Source of the DNA: Streptomyces sp. PKU-EA00015 | GTDB taxonomy: Bacteria; Actinomycetota; Actinomycetes; Streptomycetales; Streptomycetaceae | DNA length: 64,000 bases | Assembly: GCF_013387495.1 (NCBI RefSeq) | Contig: NZ_JABZEE010000013.1 | Span: forward strand, 184,239-248,238 | Direction of reading: 5' to 3' | Part shown: positions 34,291-42,962 of the stretch, piece by piece | Layout of the letters: the number at the start of each line of letters is the position of its first letter | Numbering within the stretch: the stretch's first letter is position 1 | Translations under genes and position numbers: made by a program | Notes under the pieces: model-generated | Seen by the model: only the letters and a program-made list of their open reading frames with translations | Told to the model about the DNA's origin: nothing | Databases searched by the model: none

Positions 34291-36054
34291 CTAGTAGAGG
34301 CCGGTGTACGTGTTCCAGCCGGTTCCGATCTTCGCCTTGGGCTTGAAGCCGCCCTTGCCGTCCGAGTCGTAGCGGTAGAGCACGCCGTCGCTGGTACGCG
34401 CGACGAGGTCCGCACGTCCGTCGCCGGTCATGTCACCGGGCGCCGCGAACTTGTTGTACTGGTTCCAGCCCGTGCCGATCAGCTTCTTCGCCTTGAACGG
34501 CGCGGAGGCCACGCCTGTGCCCTGGTAGAGGTACAGGCTGCCGTCCTTGGCGCGGGCGATCAGGTCCGCGCGGCCGTCGCCGGAGATGTCGCCGGCACCG
34601 ACGAGCACGTTGAACTGGCCCCAGCCAGAGCCGATCCGCTGCTTCGCGGCGAAGCCGGTGCCGGTGCCGTTGCCCCGGTAGAGGAACAGTTCGCCCGCCG
34701 AGTTGCGGGCCAGCAGGTCGCCCTTGCCGTCGCCGGACAGGTCACCGGGACCGACCAGGGTGTTGTAGACGCCCCAGCCGCTGCCGATCGCCTGGACCTC
34801 TTCCGACTTGTGGCTGAGGTTGTAAAGGGTGCCGTTGTAGACCTCGAGGAGGTCGGAGTAGCCGTTGTCGTCGAGGGACGAGGCGTGGGTGAGCTTCGCG
34901 CCCGCCCAGCCGCCGTCGTCGCCGATCTTGAATCGGGGCTCGAACTGGCCGTTGTTCAGGTCCCAGTAGTAGTAGAGCGTTCCCCGCGTGTCGAGACCGT
35001 ACAGCTCGTCCTTGCCCCAGGCCGAGACGTTGCCCGCGTTGGCGAATTGGAAGACGGGATTCCAACCCCCGCCTTCCTTCACGCGTGGCAGGAAGGCACC
35101 CGTGCCCGTGGAGGTGTACCGGTACAGGTCACCATTGTTCGCACGCGCGTACAGTTCCGCGTTTCCGTCCTCGTCGAGGTCGTCGAGGCTGAACAGCGTG
35201 TTGAAGATGTTCCACCCGCTGCCGACCTTGACCCTGTCCTTGAAGGGACGGGTGGGCTCGCCGGTGCCGCTGTAGAAGAACAGGTCACCCGCGGTGTTGC
35301 GGGCGAAGAGGTCGGCGATGCCGTCATTGTTGACGTCGTTCATACCGACCAGCTGGTCGTACTGACCCCAGCCGGAGCCGACCTTCACGCGCGGGGCCAG
35401 CGGCTCCGCGCCGGCGGGCGTGGCCCGGTACAGGTAGAGGTCGCCCGCGAAGGTGCGGGCGAGGACGTCGCCGACTCCGTCGCCGGTCAGGTCACCGGGC
35501 GAGAAGACCTTGTTGAACTGCTGCCAGCCCGTGCCGGACCAGTAGATGGACGCGTGGTCGGCGGAGTTCGCGTACGCCGAGAGGCGGCCGGTGGACGTCA
35601 GGGTGAAGTGGACGGGGCCACCCTCCCTCAGGCCCGCCACCGAGAAGACGTCCTTGTAGAACTGACCGATCGACTCATGGATGCCGTCGTCGAAGCGGTA
35701 CTCGTACGGTTCACCGTTGCCGGTCGAGACGAACACCCGTCCGGCGACATTCTGGAACAGCATGTCGGACCAGCCGTCGCCGTCCACGTCGCTGCGCGGT
35801 GCGGCGAGCGGCGCGCCCTCCTCCTGGGCGCTGAACGCACCGCGGTTCACCTCGGGGCGCGGGAGGTCGAGGCTGGGCAGTTGTCCCGCGTCGCGCGCGG
35901 GCTGCTCGACGGTGGCGCGGGGCGCCGGCGGTTCGTCCGCGAACGCGGGCGCCGGGGAGGCGAGCAGGGCACCTGCCGTGACGGACAGGGCGAGTGCGGT
36001 GCATGCCGCCAGACGGCGGGTGGCCGCCGGGCGGCCGGTTCTCTTCGAAGACAA
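34291..36054 (-). CDS. Secreted FG-GAP/VCBS beta-propeller protein
   Basis: About 587 residues with a long signal peptide (hydrophobic core about residues 12-38, ending AFA). The rest is about nine propeller-type repeats, most with a DxDGDGxxD calcium loop followed by LLARN or similar: DVDGDGWSDML, DLTGDGVGDVL, DVNNDGIADLF, DLDEDGNAELY, SLDDNGYSDLL, DLSGDGKGDLL, DISGDGRADLI and DMTGDGRADLV, plus a degenerate unit near the middle. The repeats also share GSGWGQYN-like strands. The TTG at 36054 is chosen because GGGGGG precedes it; GTG 36090 is possible. Likely a calcium-stabilised extracellular protein. Confidence 0.85.
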   Translation of the reverse strand: MSSKRTGRPAATRRLAACTALALSVTAGALLASPAPAFADEPPAPRATVEQPARDAGQLPSLDLPRPEVNRGAFSAQEEGAPLAAPRSDVDGDGWSDMLFQNVAGRVFVSTGNGEPYEYRFDDGIHESIGQFYKDVFSVAGLREGGPVHFTLTSTGRLSAYANSADHASIYWSGTGWQQFNKVFSPGDLTGDGVGDVLARTFAGDLYLYRATPAGAEPLAPRVKVGSGWGQYDQLVGMNDVNNDGIADLFARNTAGDLFFYSGTGEPTRPFKDRVKVGSGWNIFNTLFSLDDLDEDGNAELYARANNGDLYRYTSTGTGAFLPRVKEGGGWNPVFQFANAGNVSAWGKDELYGLDTRGTLYYYWDLNNGQFEPRFKIGDDGGWAGAKLTHASSLDDNGYSDLLEVYNGTLYNLSHKSEEVQAIGSGWGVYNTLVGPGDLSGDGKGDLLARNSAGELFLYRGNGTGTGFAAKQRIGSGWGQFNVLVGAGDISGDGRADLIARAKDGSLYLYQGTGVASAPFKAKKLIGTGWNQYNKFAAPGDMTGDGRADLVARTSDGVLYRYDSDGKGGFKPKAKIGTGWNTYTGLY

Positions 36055-36160
36055 GGTCCCCCCAGGGAGTGATGCCACAGGTGCGGGCACCAGGTCAGAC
36101 GCACGAGGTGGGGGGAGGGATGTACGGCAGCGGTGATGTTTCGGGTGGGCGGGGGTGGCC

Positions 36161-36222
36161 GCTGCGCGGGGCGCTTCCCCACCCCGCCCTTTCCCGAAAC
36201 CGGGGCAAGCCCCGGACCCCGC
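36161..36222. repeat. 62-bp dispersed repeat, copy 1
   Basis: This GC-rich segment recurs as an inverted, almost identical copy (about four differences) at 63889-63951, nearly 28 kb away. It contains CCCCGGGGCAAG-type complementarity and lies in non-coding DNA at both sites. It looks like a dispersed intergenic repeat family. Confidence 0.7.
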
Positions 36223-36252
36223 ACCGCGCTGCGCGCGGGTGTGCCAAGCTGC

Positions 36253-36346
36253 CCCCTACGGCCTGGCGGCCGTGGGGCCCCGGACGGGCGGATTTCGTGC
36301 GGCGAAATCAGCCCCGCTGGGGGCCACGGCCGCCAAGCCGTAGGGG
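36253..36346. repeat. 94-nt near-perfect palindromic element
   Basis: Arms 36253-36281 (CCCCTACGGCCTGGCGGCC ...) and 36318-36346 pair with one G-T type change and a small bulge; the inner part GCGGATTTCG/CGAAATC continues the stem to a loop of about 4 nt. It lies between the FG-GAP gene promoter and the repeat array. Similar arms occur at 63617 and 63817. This resembles REP- or MITE-like elements. Confidence 0.7.
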
Positions 36347-36354
36347 AGTCGGGG

Positions 36355-36940
36355 CACTGGGCCCCCACGCCCGCAGGGCGCAGGGGGCAGGGGGCAGGGG
36401 GCAGGTACGTGGGTTCCCCACACCCACAGGCGCAGGCGGAGAATCCATGGGTCCCCAACGCCCGCAGGGCGCAGGGGGCGGGGAGGGTCCGTGGGATCCC
36501 CACGCCTACATGGCGCAGGCGGAGGGTCCATGGAGTCCCACACGCCCGCAGGGCGAGGGGGAGGTCCGTGGGGCCCGCCACGCCCGCAGGGAGCAGGGGG
36601 CAGGTCCGTGGGATCCCCACACCCACAGGGGCAGGCGCAGGCGGAGAGTCCATGGGTCCCCCCGCCCACAAGCGCACAGGGAGAGGTAGGGGGTCCGTGG
36701 GGTCCGCCACGCCGCAAGGCGCAGACGGAGCGTCCATGGGTCCCCCACACCCGCAAAGGCGCACGGGGCGGGCCCATGGGATCCCCCACGCCCGCAAGGC
36801 GCACGGGGCGGGACCATGGGACCCCCACATCCACAGCGCACAGGGCGCAGGTCCACGGGATCCCCCACGCCGCAAGGCGCAGGGGAAGGGGGAGGGTCCG
36901 TGGGGCCCGCTACGCCCACAAGGCGCAGGCGGGGGGTTCC
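36355..36940. repeat. Degenerate tandem array, about 14 units of roughly 40 bp
   Basis: Units share a core (T/C)CC(A/G)TGGG(A)TCCCC(C)ACGCCCGCA followed by GGCGCAGG. Anchors occur near 36404, 36444, 36488, 36527, 36564, 36603, 36648, 36692, 36732, 36772, 36812, 36851 and 36896, so the spacing is 37-45 bp. The array is open in several frames on both strands but has no ribosome site or domain, so I treat it as non-coding. Confidence 0.75.
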
Positions 36941-36957
36941 GGGGGCGGAGCCCCCGG

Positions 36958-38313
36958 CTAGGCCACCCACTCGTCGGCCACCGACAGCGCCGCGTCCAGG
37001 GCCGCCAGGCCCTCCTTGGCCTCGGACTCCGTCACGTTGCACGGCGGCACCGCGTGCGTACGGTTCATGTTGACGAAGGGCCACAGGCCGTTCTTCTTGC
37101 AGGCCGCCCCGAACGCCGCCATCGCCGCGTTCGCCTCCCCCGTCGCGTTGTACGGCACCAGCGGCTCGCGCGTCTCGCGGTCGCGGACCAGGTCCAGCGC
37201 CCAGAACGCGCCCGTGCCGCGCACCTCGCCCACCGACGGGTGGCGCTCGGCCAGTTCGCGCAGGCCGGGCCCGAGGACCGTCTCGCCGATGCGGGCGGCG
37301 TGCTCGACGACCTTCTCCTCCTCCATCACCCGGATCGTGGCGACGGCGGCCGCGCAGGCCAGCGGGTGGCCGGAGTACGTCAGGCCGCCCGGGTACGGGC
37401 GCTTGTCGAACGTCGCCGCGATCTCGGCCGAGATCGCGACACCGCCCAGCGGTACGTAGCCGGAGTTGACGCCCTTCGCGAACGTCATCAGGTCCGGCAC
37501 CACGTCGAAGTGCTCGGCCGCGAACCACTTGCCCGTACGGCCGAAGCCCGCCATGACCTCGTCGAGCACGAAGACGATGCCGTAGCGGTCGCAGATCTCA
37601 CGGACGCCCGCGAGGTAGCCCGGCGGCGGGGTCATGATTCCGGCCGTGCCGGGGATGGTCTCCAGGATGATCGCCGCGATGGTCTGCGGGCCCTCGAAGG
37701 CGATGGTGTCCTCGAGGTGCGTCAGGGCGCGCTCGCACTCCTCCGCCTCCGTCGAGGAGTAGAACGGCGAGCGGTAGAGGAACGGTCCCCAGAAGTGGAC
37801 GACGCCCGCGGTGCCGTTGTCGTTGGCCCAGCGGCGCGGGTCGCCGGTGACGTTGATCGCGGTCGCCGTGCCGCCGTGGTACGAGCGGTACGCCGAGAGC
37901 ACCTTCGGGCGGCCCGTGTGCAGACGGGCCATGCGGATGGCGTTCTCGACGGCCTCGGCCCCTCCGTTGGTGAAGAAGATCTTGTCCAGGTCGCCCGGGG
38001 TCCGCTCGGCGATCAGCCGGGCCGCCTCGGAGCGCGGCTCGACCGCGAACGCGGGCGCGAAGGTGGCGAGCCTGCCCGCCTGCTCCTGGATCGCGGCGAC
38101 GACCTTCGGATGCTGGTACCCGATGTTGGTGTAGACGAGGCCGCTGGTGAAGTCGAGGTAGCGGTTCCCGTCGTAGTCCCAGAAGTACGAACCCTCGGCG
38201 CCGGCGACGGCGAGCGGGTCGATCAGTCCCTGGGCGGACCAGGAGTGGAACACGTGCGCGCGGTCCGCCGCCTTGACGGCGGCGCCGGCCTGGGGATCGG
38301 CATGAGGGGTCAT
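36958..38313 (-). CDS. Class III PLP-dependent aminotransferase
   Basis: 451 residues. Conserved class III features: YFWDYDGNRYLDFTSGL, FFTNGGAEAVENAIRMAR, YHGGTATA, FVLDEVMAGFGRTGKWFA (cofactor aspartate) and PLP lysine Lys280 in TFAKGVNSGYVPLGG. The branch is that of omega-amino-acid/aspartate aminotransferases, which move amino groups from beta-alanine-like or gamma-amino donors to pyruvate or 2-oxoglutarate. The ATG at 38313 lacks a clear ribosome site and may be leaderless. It is divergent from the DJ-1 gene; a repeat-rich region follows its stop. Confidence 0.87.
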   Translation of the reverse strand: MTPHADPQAGAAVKAADRAHVFHSWSAQGLIDPLAVAGAEGSYFWDYDGNRYLDFTSGLVYTNIGYQHPKVVAAIQEQAGRLATFAPAFAVEPRSEAARLIAERTPGDLDKIFFTNGGAEAVENAIRMARLHTGRPKVLSAYRSYHGGTATAINVTGDPRRWANDNGTAGVVHFWGPFLYRSPFYSSTEAEECERALTHLEDTIAFEGPQTIAAIILETIPGTAGIMTPPPGYLAGVREICDRYGIVFVLDEVMAGFGRTGKWFAAEHFDVVPDLMTFAKGVNSGYVPLGGVAISAEIAATFDKRPYPGGLTYSGHPLACAAAVATIRVMEEEKVVEHAARIGETVLGPGLRELAERHPSVGEVRGTGAFWALDLVRDRETREPLVPYNATGEANAAMAAFGAACKKNGLWPFVNMNRTHAVPPCNVTESEAKEGLAALDAALSVADEWVA

Positions 38314-38408
38314 GCGGGCCAGCGTAAGGAGGAGCAGGTGAGAGCCGACATGGCCACCTTGTATGACCTCGGCCTCCTTGTCTGGGCAGGGTGTCGGGCC
38401 GCCGCCCT

Positions 38409-38450
38409 CTGTCATTGACAGTATGCTGTCGATATGACAGGCTACTGTCA
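38409..38450. promoter_or_regulatory. Multiple TGACAG/CTGTCA dyads, candidate MarR operator
   Basis: Three overlapping inverted repeats: CTGTCA-T-TGACAG (38409-38421), CTGTCGATATGACAG (38426-38440), and TGACAG-N4-CTGTCA (38435-38450). TTGACA at 38415-38420 also fits a -35 box. The sites lie 20-62 bp before the DJ-1/MarR operon and about 95 bp from the divergent aminotransferase start. Autorepression by the MarR protein is the obvious model. Confidence 0.65.
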
Positions 38451-38470
38451 TTGAAATCGAGGAGGGCACC

Positions 38471-39064
38471 ATGACCCGCAAGACCGTTCATCTGGCCGTG
38501 TACGACACCTACGCCGACTGGGAGACGGGCCACGCCACCGCCCACCTGGTGCAGAACGGCTTCACCGTGCGCACGGTCGGCCTCACGGCGGATCCCGTCA
38601 CCACCATGGGCGGCGTCCGCATCCAGCCCGACCTGGCGCTCGACGCGCTGGACCCGGCCGACAGCGGGCTGCTGATCCTCACCGGCGCCTCGCTGTGGGA
38701 GACCGGCGACAAGCTCGCGCCGTTCGCCGGGGCGGCGCGCACGTTCCTCGACGCGGGCGTCCCGGTAGCCGCCATCTGCGGCGCGACCGCCGGTCTCGCC
38801 CGCGAGGGCCTGCTCGACGACCGCGCGCACACCAGCGCCGCGTCCTTCTACCTGGAGGCCACGGGCTACCGGGGCGGCGCGAAGTACGTGGAGGCGGACG
38901 CCGTCACCGACGGCGACCTGATCACCGCGGGCCCGACCGAGCCGGTCGCGTTCGCCCGCGAGGTCTTCGCCCGGCTCGGGGTGTACGAGGGCCCGAAGCT
39001 GGACGCCTGGTACCGGCTCTTCCACGACTCGGACCCGGCGGCGTACGAGATCCTTTCAGCATGA
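38471..39064 (+). CDS. DJ-1/PfpI-family protein
   Basis: 197 residues, a complete class I glutamine-amidotransferase-like DJ-1 domain. It starts KTVHLAVYDTYADWETGHATAHLVQNG, and the nucleophile elbow is VAAICGATAGLAREGLLD with the conserved cysteine. The family includes deglycases, chaperones and isonitrile hydratases, so the activity is not defined. The ATG overlaps no upstream gene; GAGGAGGG precedes it. Its stop overlaps the MarR start by 4 bp, so both are co-translated and probably respond to the same signal. Confidence 0.86.
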   Translation: MTRKTVHLAVYDTYADWETGHATAHLVQNGFTVRTVGLTADPVTTMGGVRIQPDLALDALDPADSGLLILTGASLWETGDKLAPFAGAARTFLDAGVPVAAICGATAGLAREGLLDDRAHTSAASFYLEATGYRGGAKYVEADAVTDGDLITAGPTEPVAFAREVFARLGVYEGPKLDAWYRLFHDSDPAAYEILSA

Positions 39065-39579
39065 GCACGCACAGACCCGACAACCACCCGCAGGAACTGC
39101 TGACCCGTACGGCGCTCGGCGTCTTCCGGCTGAACGGCCAGTTCATCACCGTCTCGGACGGCCTGGCCCAGGAGGCAGGGCTGACGGCGGCCCGGTGGCA
39201 GGTCCTCGGCGCCGTGCTGCGCGAGCCGCAGACCGTGGCCGGGATAGCCCGCACGATGGGCATCACGCGACAGAGCGTGCAGCGTATCGCCGACCTGCTG
39301 GCCGAGCAGGGGCTCGCTGAGTACCGCCCCAACCCGGCCCACCGCCGGGCGAAGCTGCTGCACGCGACGGATGGGGGACGCGAGGCGATACGCAGGATCG
39401 ACCCGGGGCATGCGCGGCTCGCCCGCCGGCTGCTCGGTGAGCTCGGGGCGGAGGGATTCGCGGAGACCGTGCGTGTGCTGGAGCGGCTGTCGAGGGCGAT
39501 GGACGCCATCGAGCAGGAGACGGCGAGTGCGCCGCAGGGGGCCGATGCGGAGGAGACGGCGGTCGCCACGAGCGGCTGA
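39061..39579 (+). CDS. MarR-family transcriptional regulator
   Basis: 172 residues with the winged HTH at about 45-110: AARWQVLGAVLREPQTVAGIARTMGITRQSVQRIADLLAEQGL and the wing NPAHRRAKLLHATDGG. Flanking helices form the usual dimer interface. A 25-residue acidic, Ala-rich tail ends the protein. It is translationally coupled to the DJ-1 gene and probably represses it through the TGACAG dyads. MarR regulators commonly sense phenolics or oxidants; here the signal is unknown. Confidence 0.88.
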   Translation: MSTHRPDNHPQELLTRTALGVFRLNGQFITVSDGLAQEAGLTAARWQVLGAVLREPQTVAGIARTMGITRQSVQRIADLLAEQGLAEYRPNPAHRRAKLLHATDGGREAIRRIDPGHARLARRLLGELGAEGFAETVRVLERLSRAMDAIEQETASAPQGADAEETAVATSG

Positions 39580-39680
39580 ACCGCAGCCGAGTCCGCACTT
39601 CGCGCGCCCCCCGCTGCCCCCGGCGCACGGCACTATCCTCGGTCCGTCGAACCATCGGACACGGGGGAGGGCCACGCGCC

Positions 39681-41396
39681 ATGGAGCAGCTGGCACCGGG
39701 GGATCCACGGCACATCGGCGAGTACCGGCTTCTGGCCAGACTCGGCGCGGGCGGCATGGGCCAGGTGTACCTCGCCCGCTCCGACCGCGGGCGGACCGTG
39801 GCCGTCAAGCTCGTACGGCAGGAGCTGGCCCAACAGGAGCAGTTCCGAGGCCGGTTCCGCCTGGAGGTGCGCGCCGCGCTGCGGGTCGGCGGCCGGTGGA
39901 CCGCGCCCGTCCTCGACGCCGACACCGAGGCGCCCGTCCCCTGGGTCGCGACCGGCTACATCGCCGGGCCCGCCCTGCACACCGTCGTCTCCGGCGCACA
40001 CGGCCCGCTGCCCGAACGCAGCGTCCGCCTCCTCGCCTCCGGTCTCGCGCACGCCCTGACGAGCATCCACGCGGCCGACCTGGTCCACCGCGACCTGAAG
40101 CCGTCGAACATCCTGATCACCATCGACGGCCCGCGCGTGATCGATTTCGGCATAGCACGCGCGCTGGACACGGTCACCGACGGCGGACTCACCCGTACCG
40201 GCGTGCTCGTCGGCTCCCCGGGGTTCATGTCCCCCGAGCAGATCCGCGGCGACCGGGTCACGCCCGCCGGCGACGTCTTCTGTCTGGGCTCGGTCCTCGC
40301 CTACGCGGCCACGGGCCGGCTGCCGTTCGGCACGGGCGACAGCGGGGTGCACGCGCAGATGTTCCGCATCGCCCAGGAGGAACCGTCGCTGGACGGCGTC
40401 CCCGAGGGCCTGCGGGACCTGGTGCGCGACTGCCTCCACAAGGATCCGTCGGCCCGGCCGACCCCGGCGCAGATCCTGGAGCGCACGGGCGGGGAAGCGG
40501 ACGGGGAGCCGTGGCTGCCGGCCGCGCTCGTCGCCGAACTGGGACGTCACGCCGTGGAGTTGCTGGAGTACGAGCAGCCGGCAGCCGCTGCGGAACCGGC
40601 CCCCGTGCCCGCCGAGCCCCCTGCTCCCTCCCCCGCGCAGCCGCCCACGATGACGGCCCCGCAGACGCCGCCCCCGCCCGCACCCGCCCCGCAGCCTCCG
40701 CCGCCCGGCCCGGCGGGACCGGCCGGCCCGCCGTACGGCTACCCGCACGCGCCGCCCGCCCCGGCCCTGTACGCACCGGCCGCATACACGCCCGCCCCCT
40801 ACACGCCCGTCCTGGCTCCCACACCGCCGCCCGCTCCCCAGCCGCGCACCTCACGCGGCAGCACGCTCGCCCTGATCGCCGTCGCCCTGGTCGTGGCCGT
40901 CGGCGCCGGCGGCGCGGTCTACACGTTCATGTCCAAGGACAAGGGCGGCACGACGGCGAAGCCCGAGCCCGGTCCCGCCTCCTCCTCGGCGTCCGGCTCC
41001 ACGACGCCGTCCGACGACGCCAAGGGGCCGTCCCCCTCCTCGTCGCCGTCCACGGCCACGGGCGGGGTCCCGCAGGAGTACATCGGCAGCTGGCGCGCGT
41101 CGTTCGACACCGCGGACGGCACCAACGTCCGGGAAATGACCATCACCCAGGGCGAGAGGGGCGAGCAGGTCATGACCCTGTCCGGCACCGGCCCGAACTA
41201 CGACTGCCGCTGGTCCGCCACGCTGCGCGCACCGGGACCGCCGCTCGAACTGGGGCCGACCACGGTCACCTTCGGCGATCCGGTGTCGTGCGCACCGGGC
41301 CAGTGGAGCCGCCTCGCCATGCCGGACGACTCCACGATCGTGCGCGAGCTGGTCGGCTCGGGCGGCGAGCCGCTCACGTACACGAAGACGGGCTGA
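39681..41396 (+). CDS. Membrane Ser/Thr protein kinase with one extracellular sensor module
   Basis: 571 residues. Kinase domain about 12-270, with GAGGMGQVYLARS, VAVKLV (lysine), HRDLKPSNIL and DFGIA all intact and the activation-loop segment SPGFMSPEQ. A Pro/Ala-rich juxtamembrane linker (about 300-390) leads to one span (about 394-413) and an extracellular module (about 450-571) starting VPQEYIGSWRASFD and containing two cysteines. The same module occurs in the kinase at 42963. A GGGGGAGG ribosome site precedes the ATG, and a -10-like TATCCT lies at 39634. Confidence 0.9.
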   Translation: MEQLAPGDPRHIGEYRLLARLGAGGMGQVYLARSDRGRTVAVKLVRQELAQQEQFRGRFRLEVRAALRVGGRWTAPVLDADTEAPVPWVATGYIAGPALHTVVSGAHGPLPERSVRLLASGLAHALTSIHAADLVHRDLKPSNILITIDGPRVIDFGIARALDTVTDGGLTRTGVLVGSPGFMSPEQIRGDRVTPAGDVFCLGSVLAYAATGRLPFGTGDSGVHAQMFRIAQEEPSLDGVPEGLRDLVRDCLHKDPSARPTPAQILERTGGEADGEPWLPAALVAELGRHAVELLEYEQPAAAAEPAPVPAEPPAPSPAQPPTMTAPQTPPPPAPAPQPPPPGPAGPAGPPYGYPHAPPAPALYAPAAYTPAPYTPVLAPTPPPAPQPRTSRGSTLALIAVALVVAVGAGGAVYTFMSKDKGGTTAKPEPGPASSSASGSTTPSDDAKGPSPSSSPSTATGGVPQEYIGSWRASFDTADGTNVREMTITQGERGEQVMTLSGTGPNYDCRWSATLRAPGPPLELGPTTVTFGDPVSCAPGQWSRLAMPDDSTIVRELVGSGGEPLTYTKTG

Positions 41397-41487
41397 GCCT
41401 CGCCCGCACGAAGACGGGCCGAGACGTGAACGCGGAGGGGCCGAGGCGTACACGAGGAGGGGCCGAGCGAAGCCGGGACGGGAAGGC

Positions 41488-42828
41488 TCAGCTCCAGCTC
41501 GCGGAGTGGAAACTGCGGAACTCCCGGCGCTCCTGGACCGACACGATCCAGCGCGCGGACACGAGGAGGGCCAGGCTCAGGGCGATGACGCCCAGTCCGA
41601 GGCGGGGGTTGTCGAAGTCCACGATGCTCGTGATCTCCCGGGAGCCGCTGACTGCCGCACCCGCACCGCCGGACCCCGCGGGCCCGGACGGCCCGGCGTC
41701 CCCGCCCGCCTGGCCGGATGCTTCCGCCCCTGAGCCGCCCGTGCCGCCGCCGGCGCCCGGCGGGGGCGGCGGCCCGCCCGTCAGGTCCACGCCCAGCGCC
41801 TCCATGGCCGCGGGCACCGGCTGGAAGTACGTCGTGCCGCCGCTCGTGCAGTCCCCGTCGCCGCCCGACGTCACGCCGAGCGCCAGCCCCTCCGAGAACA
41901 GCGGGCCCCCGCTGTCGCCGGGCTCCGCGCACACCGTGGTCTCGATCAGGCCGGTGACCGTGCCCTCGGGATAGTTCACCGTCGCGTTCACCGCGGTCAC
42001 CTCGCCGGACCGGAAGCCGGTCGTACTGCCGCTGCGGAACACCCGCTGCCCGACGACGGGATCGGCCGACCCGACGATCCGTACGCCCTGGCCGCCGCCG
42101 ATCGAGGCGACGTTGGTGCGGTCGAGCGTGTCGGTGCTCTCGTACCGGACAAGGGAGTAGTCCTTGCCCGGGAAGGCCGCGTCGGTGGTGGTGCCGACCA
42201 GTTCGGCGCCCTGCCGGTCCCGGAACCAGGACGTGCCCTCGGGTCCGCAGTGGCCCGCCGTCAGGATGTAGGTGTCCGTGCCGTCGGTGACGTTGAAGCC
42301 CGCCGAACAGCGGCGCTGCTCACCGAAGATGGGGGACGCGCCGCCGACCCTGGTGGTGAAGGTGCCCGGCGTGCGCTCCATGCGGACGTGGCCGCCGATC
42401 CGTTCGGCGAGGCCGGACAGCCGCGACCAGTCGGCGGCGGAGACCGTGTTGTCGGCACGCACGGTGACCTCGTTGGACGCGTAGTCGACCGCCCATGCCG
42501 TCCCGGCGACGCGGGGCGCGTCACGCAGCGCCTCGGTGGCGGAGCGGAGCCGGTCCATGCTGTGGGGCACGATCCGGGCGTCCGCGCCGGCCGCGCGGAC
42601 CTCCGCGGCCGCTTCGGCGTCGGTCACCGCGACGACCGTCCGGCCCTCGTCGGTCGTCCAACTTCCCGCGGTACGCGACGTGCCGAGCCGCGCGACGGCG
42701 TCCGCCACCCCCCGGCGTTCGGCCGGTTCGCCGGCCATGGCGTCCGTGACCATCAGAACGCCGCAGACCAGCCCGCCCGCGGCGGCCAGCCGTACCAGCC
42801 GCCGCAGCTTCCGTCGTGCGTGCCTCAT
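41488..42828 (-). CDS. Membrane-anchored streptogrisin/alpha-lytic-type serine protease
   Basis: 446 residues. Signal peptide about 1-32, a pro-region about 33-165 related to alpha-lytic protease propeptides, and an S1E protease domain with His193 (ILTAGHC), Asp223 (KDYSLV) and Ser306 (CAEPGDSGGPL). Unusually, a Gly/Pro/Ser-rich linker and a membrane span (LGLGVIALSLALLVSARW) follow, so it is tethered to the membrane rather than released. The ATG at 42828 is preferred to a TTG 12 bp upstream. It lies between two related receptor kinases and may act on their extracellular parts. Confidence 0.88.
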   Translation of the reverse strand: MRHARRKLRRLVRLAAAGGLVCGVLMVTDAMAGEPAERRGVADAVARLGTSRTAGSWTTDEGRTVVAVTDAEAAAEVRAAGADARIVPHSMDRLRSATEALRDAPRVAGTAWAVDYASNEVTVRADNTVSAADWSRLSGLAERIGGHVRMERTPGTFTTRVGGASPIFGEQRRCSAGFNVTDGTDTYILTAGHCGPEGTSWFRDRQGAELVGTTTDAAFPGKDYSLVRYESTDTLDRTNVASIGGGQGVRIVGSADPVVGQRVFRSGSTTGFRSGEVTAVNATVNYPEGTVTGLIETTVCAEPGDSGGPLFSEGLALGVTSGGDGDCTSGGTTYFQPVPAAMEALGVDLTGGPPPPPGAGGGTGGSGAEASGQAGGDAGPSGPAGSGGAGAAVSGSREITSIVDFDNPRLGLGVIALSLALLVSARWIVSVQERREFRSFHSASWS

Positions 42829-42962
42829 ACGCGGCCCCAAGGTCGTGACGTCCCGGTGTCACCCGCTCTATACGTGGCCGCGCGCCGTGCCGTTCACCGG
42901 CGCCCCGCCGAACGGGCCGTGAACATGGCACCCGTGGCCCTGGCCTGTGGAAGGATCGCCGC

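Noticed and set aside
36355..36940. The 40-bp tandem units as a CRISPR array.
   Set aside because: Units are directly contiguous and degenerate, with no unique spacers and no cas genes nearby.
36133..38418. A very long open frame on the plus strand across the repeat array and the aminotransferase gene.
   Set aside because: It runs antisense to a gene with clear class III aminotransferase motifs. Its translation is low-complexity, with no start signal or domain; it is a by-product of GC-rich codon use.
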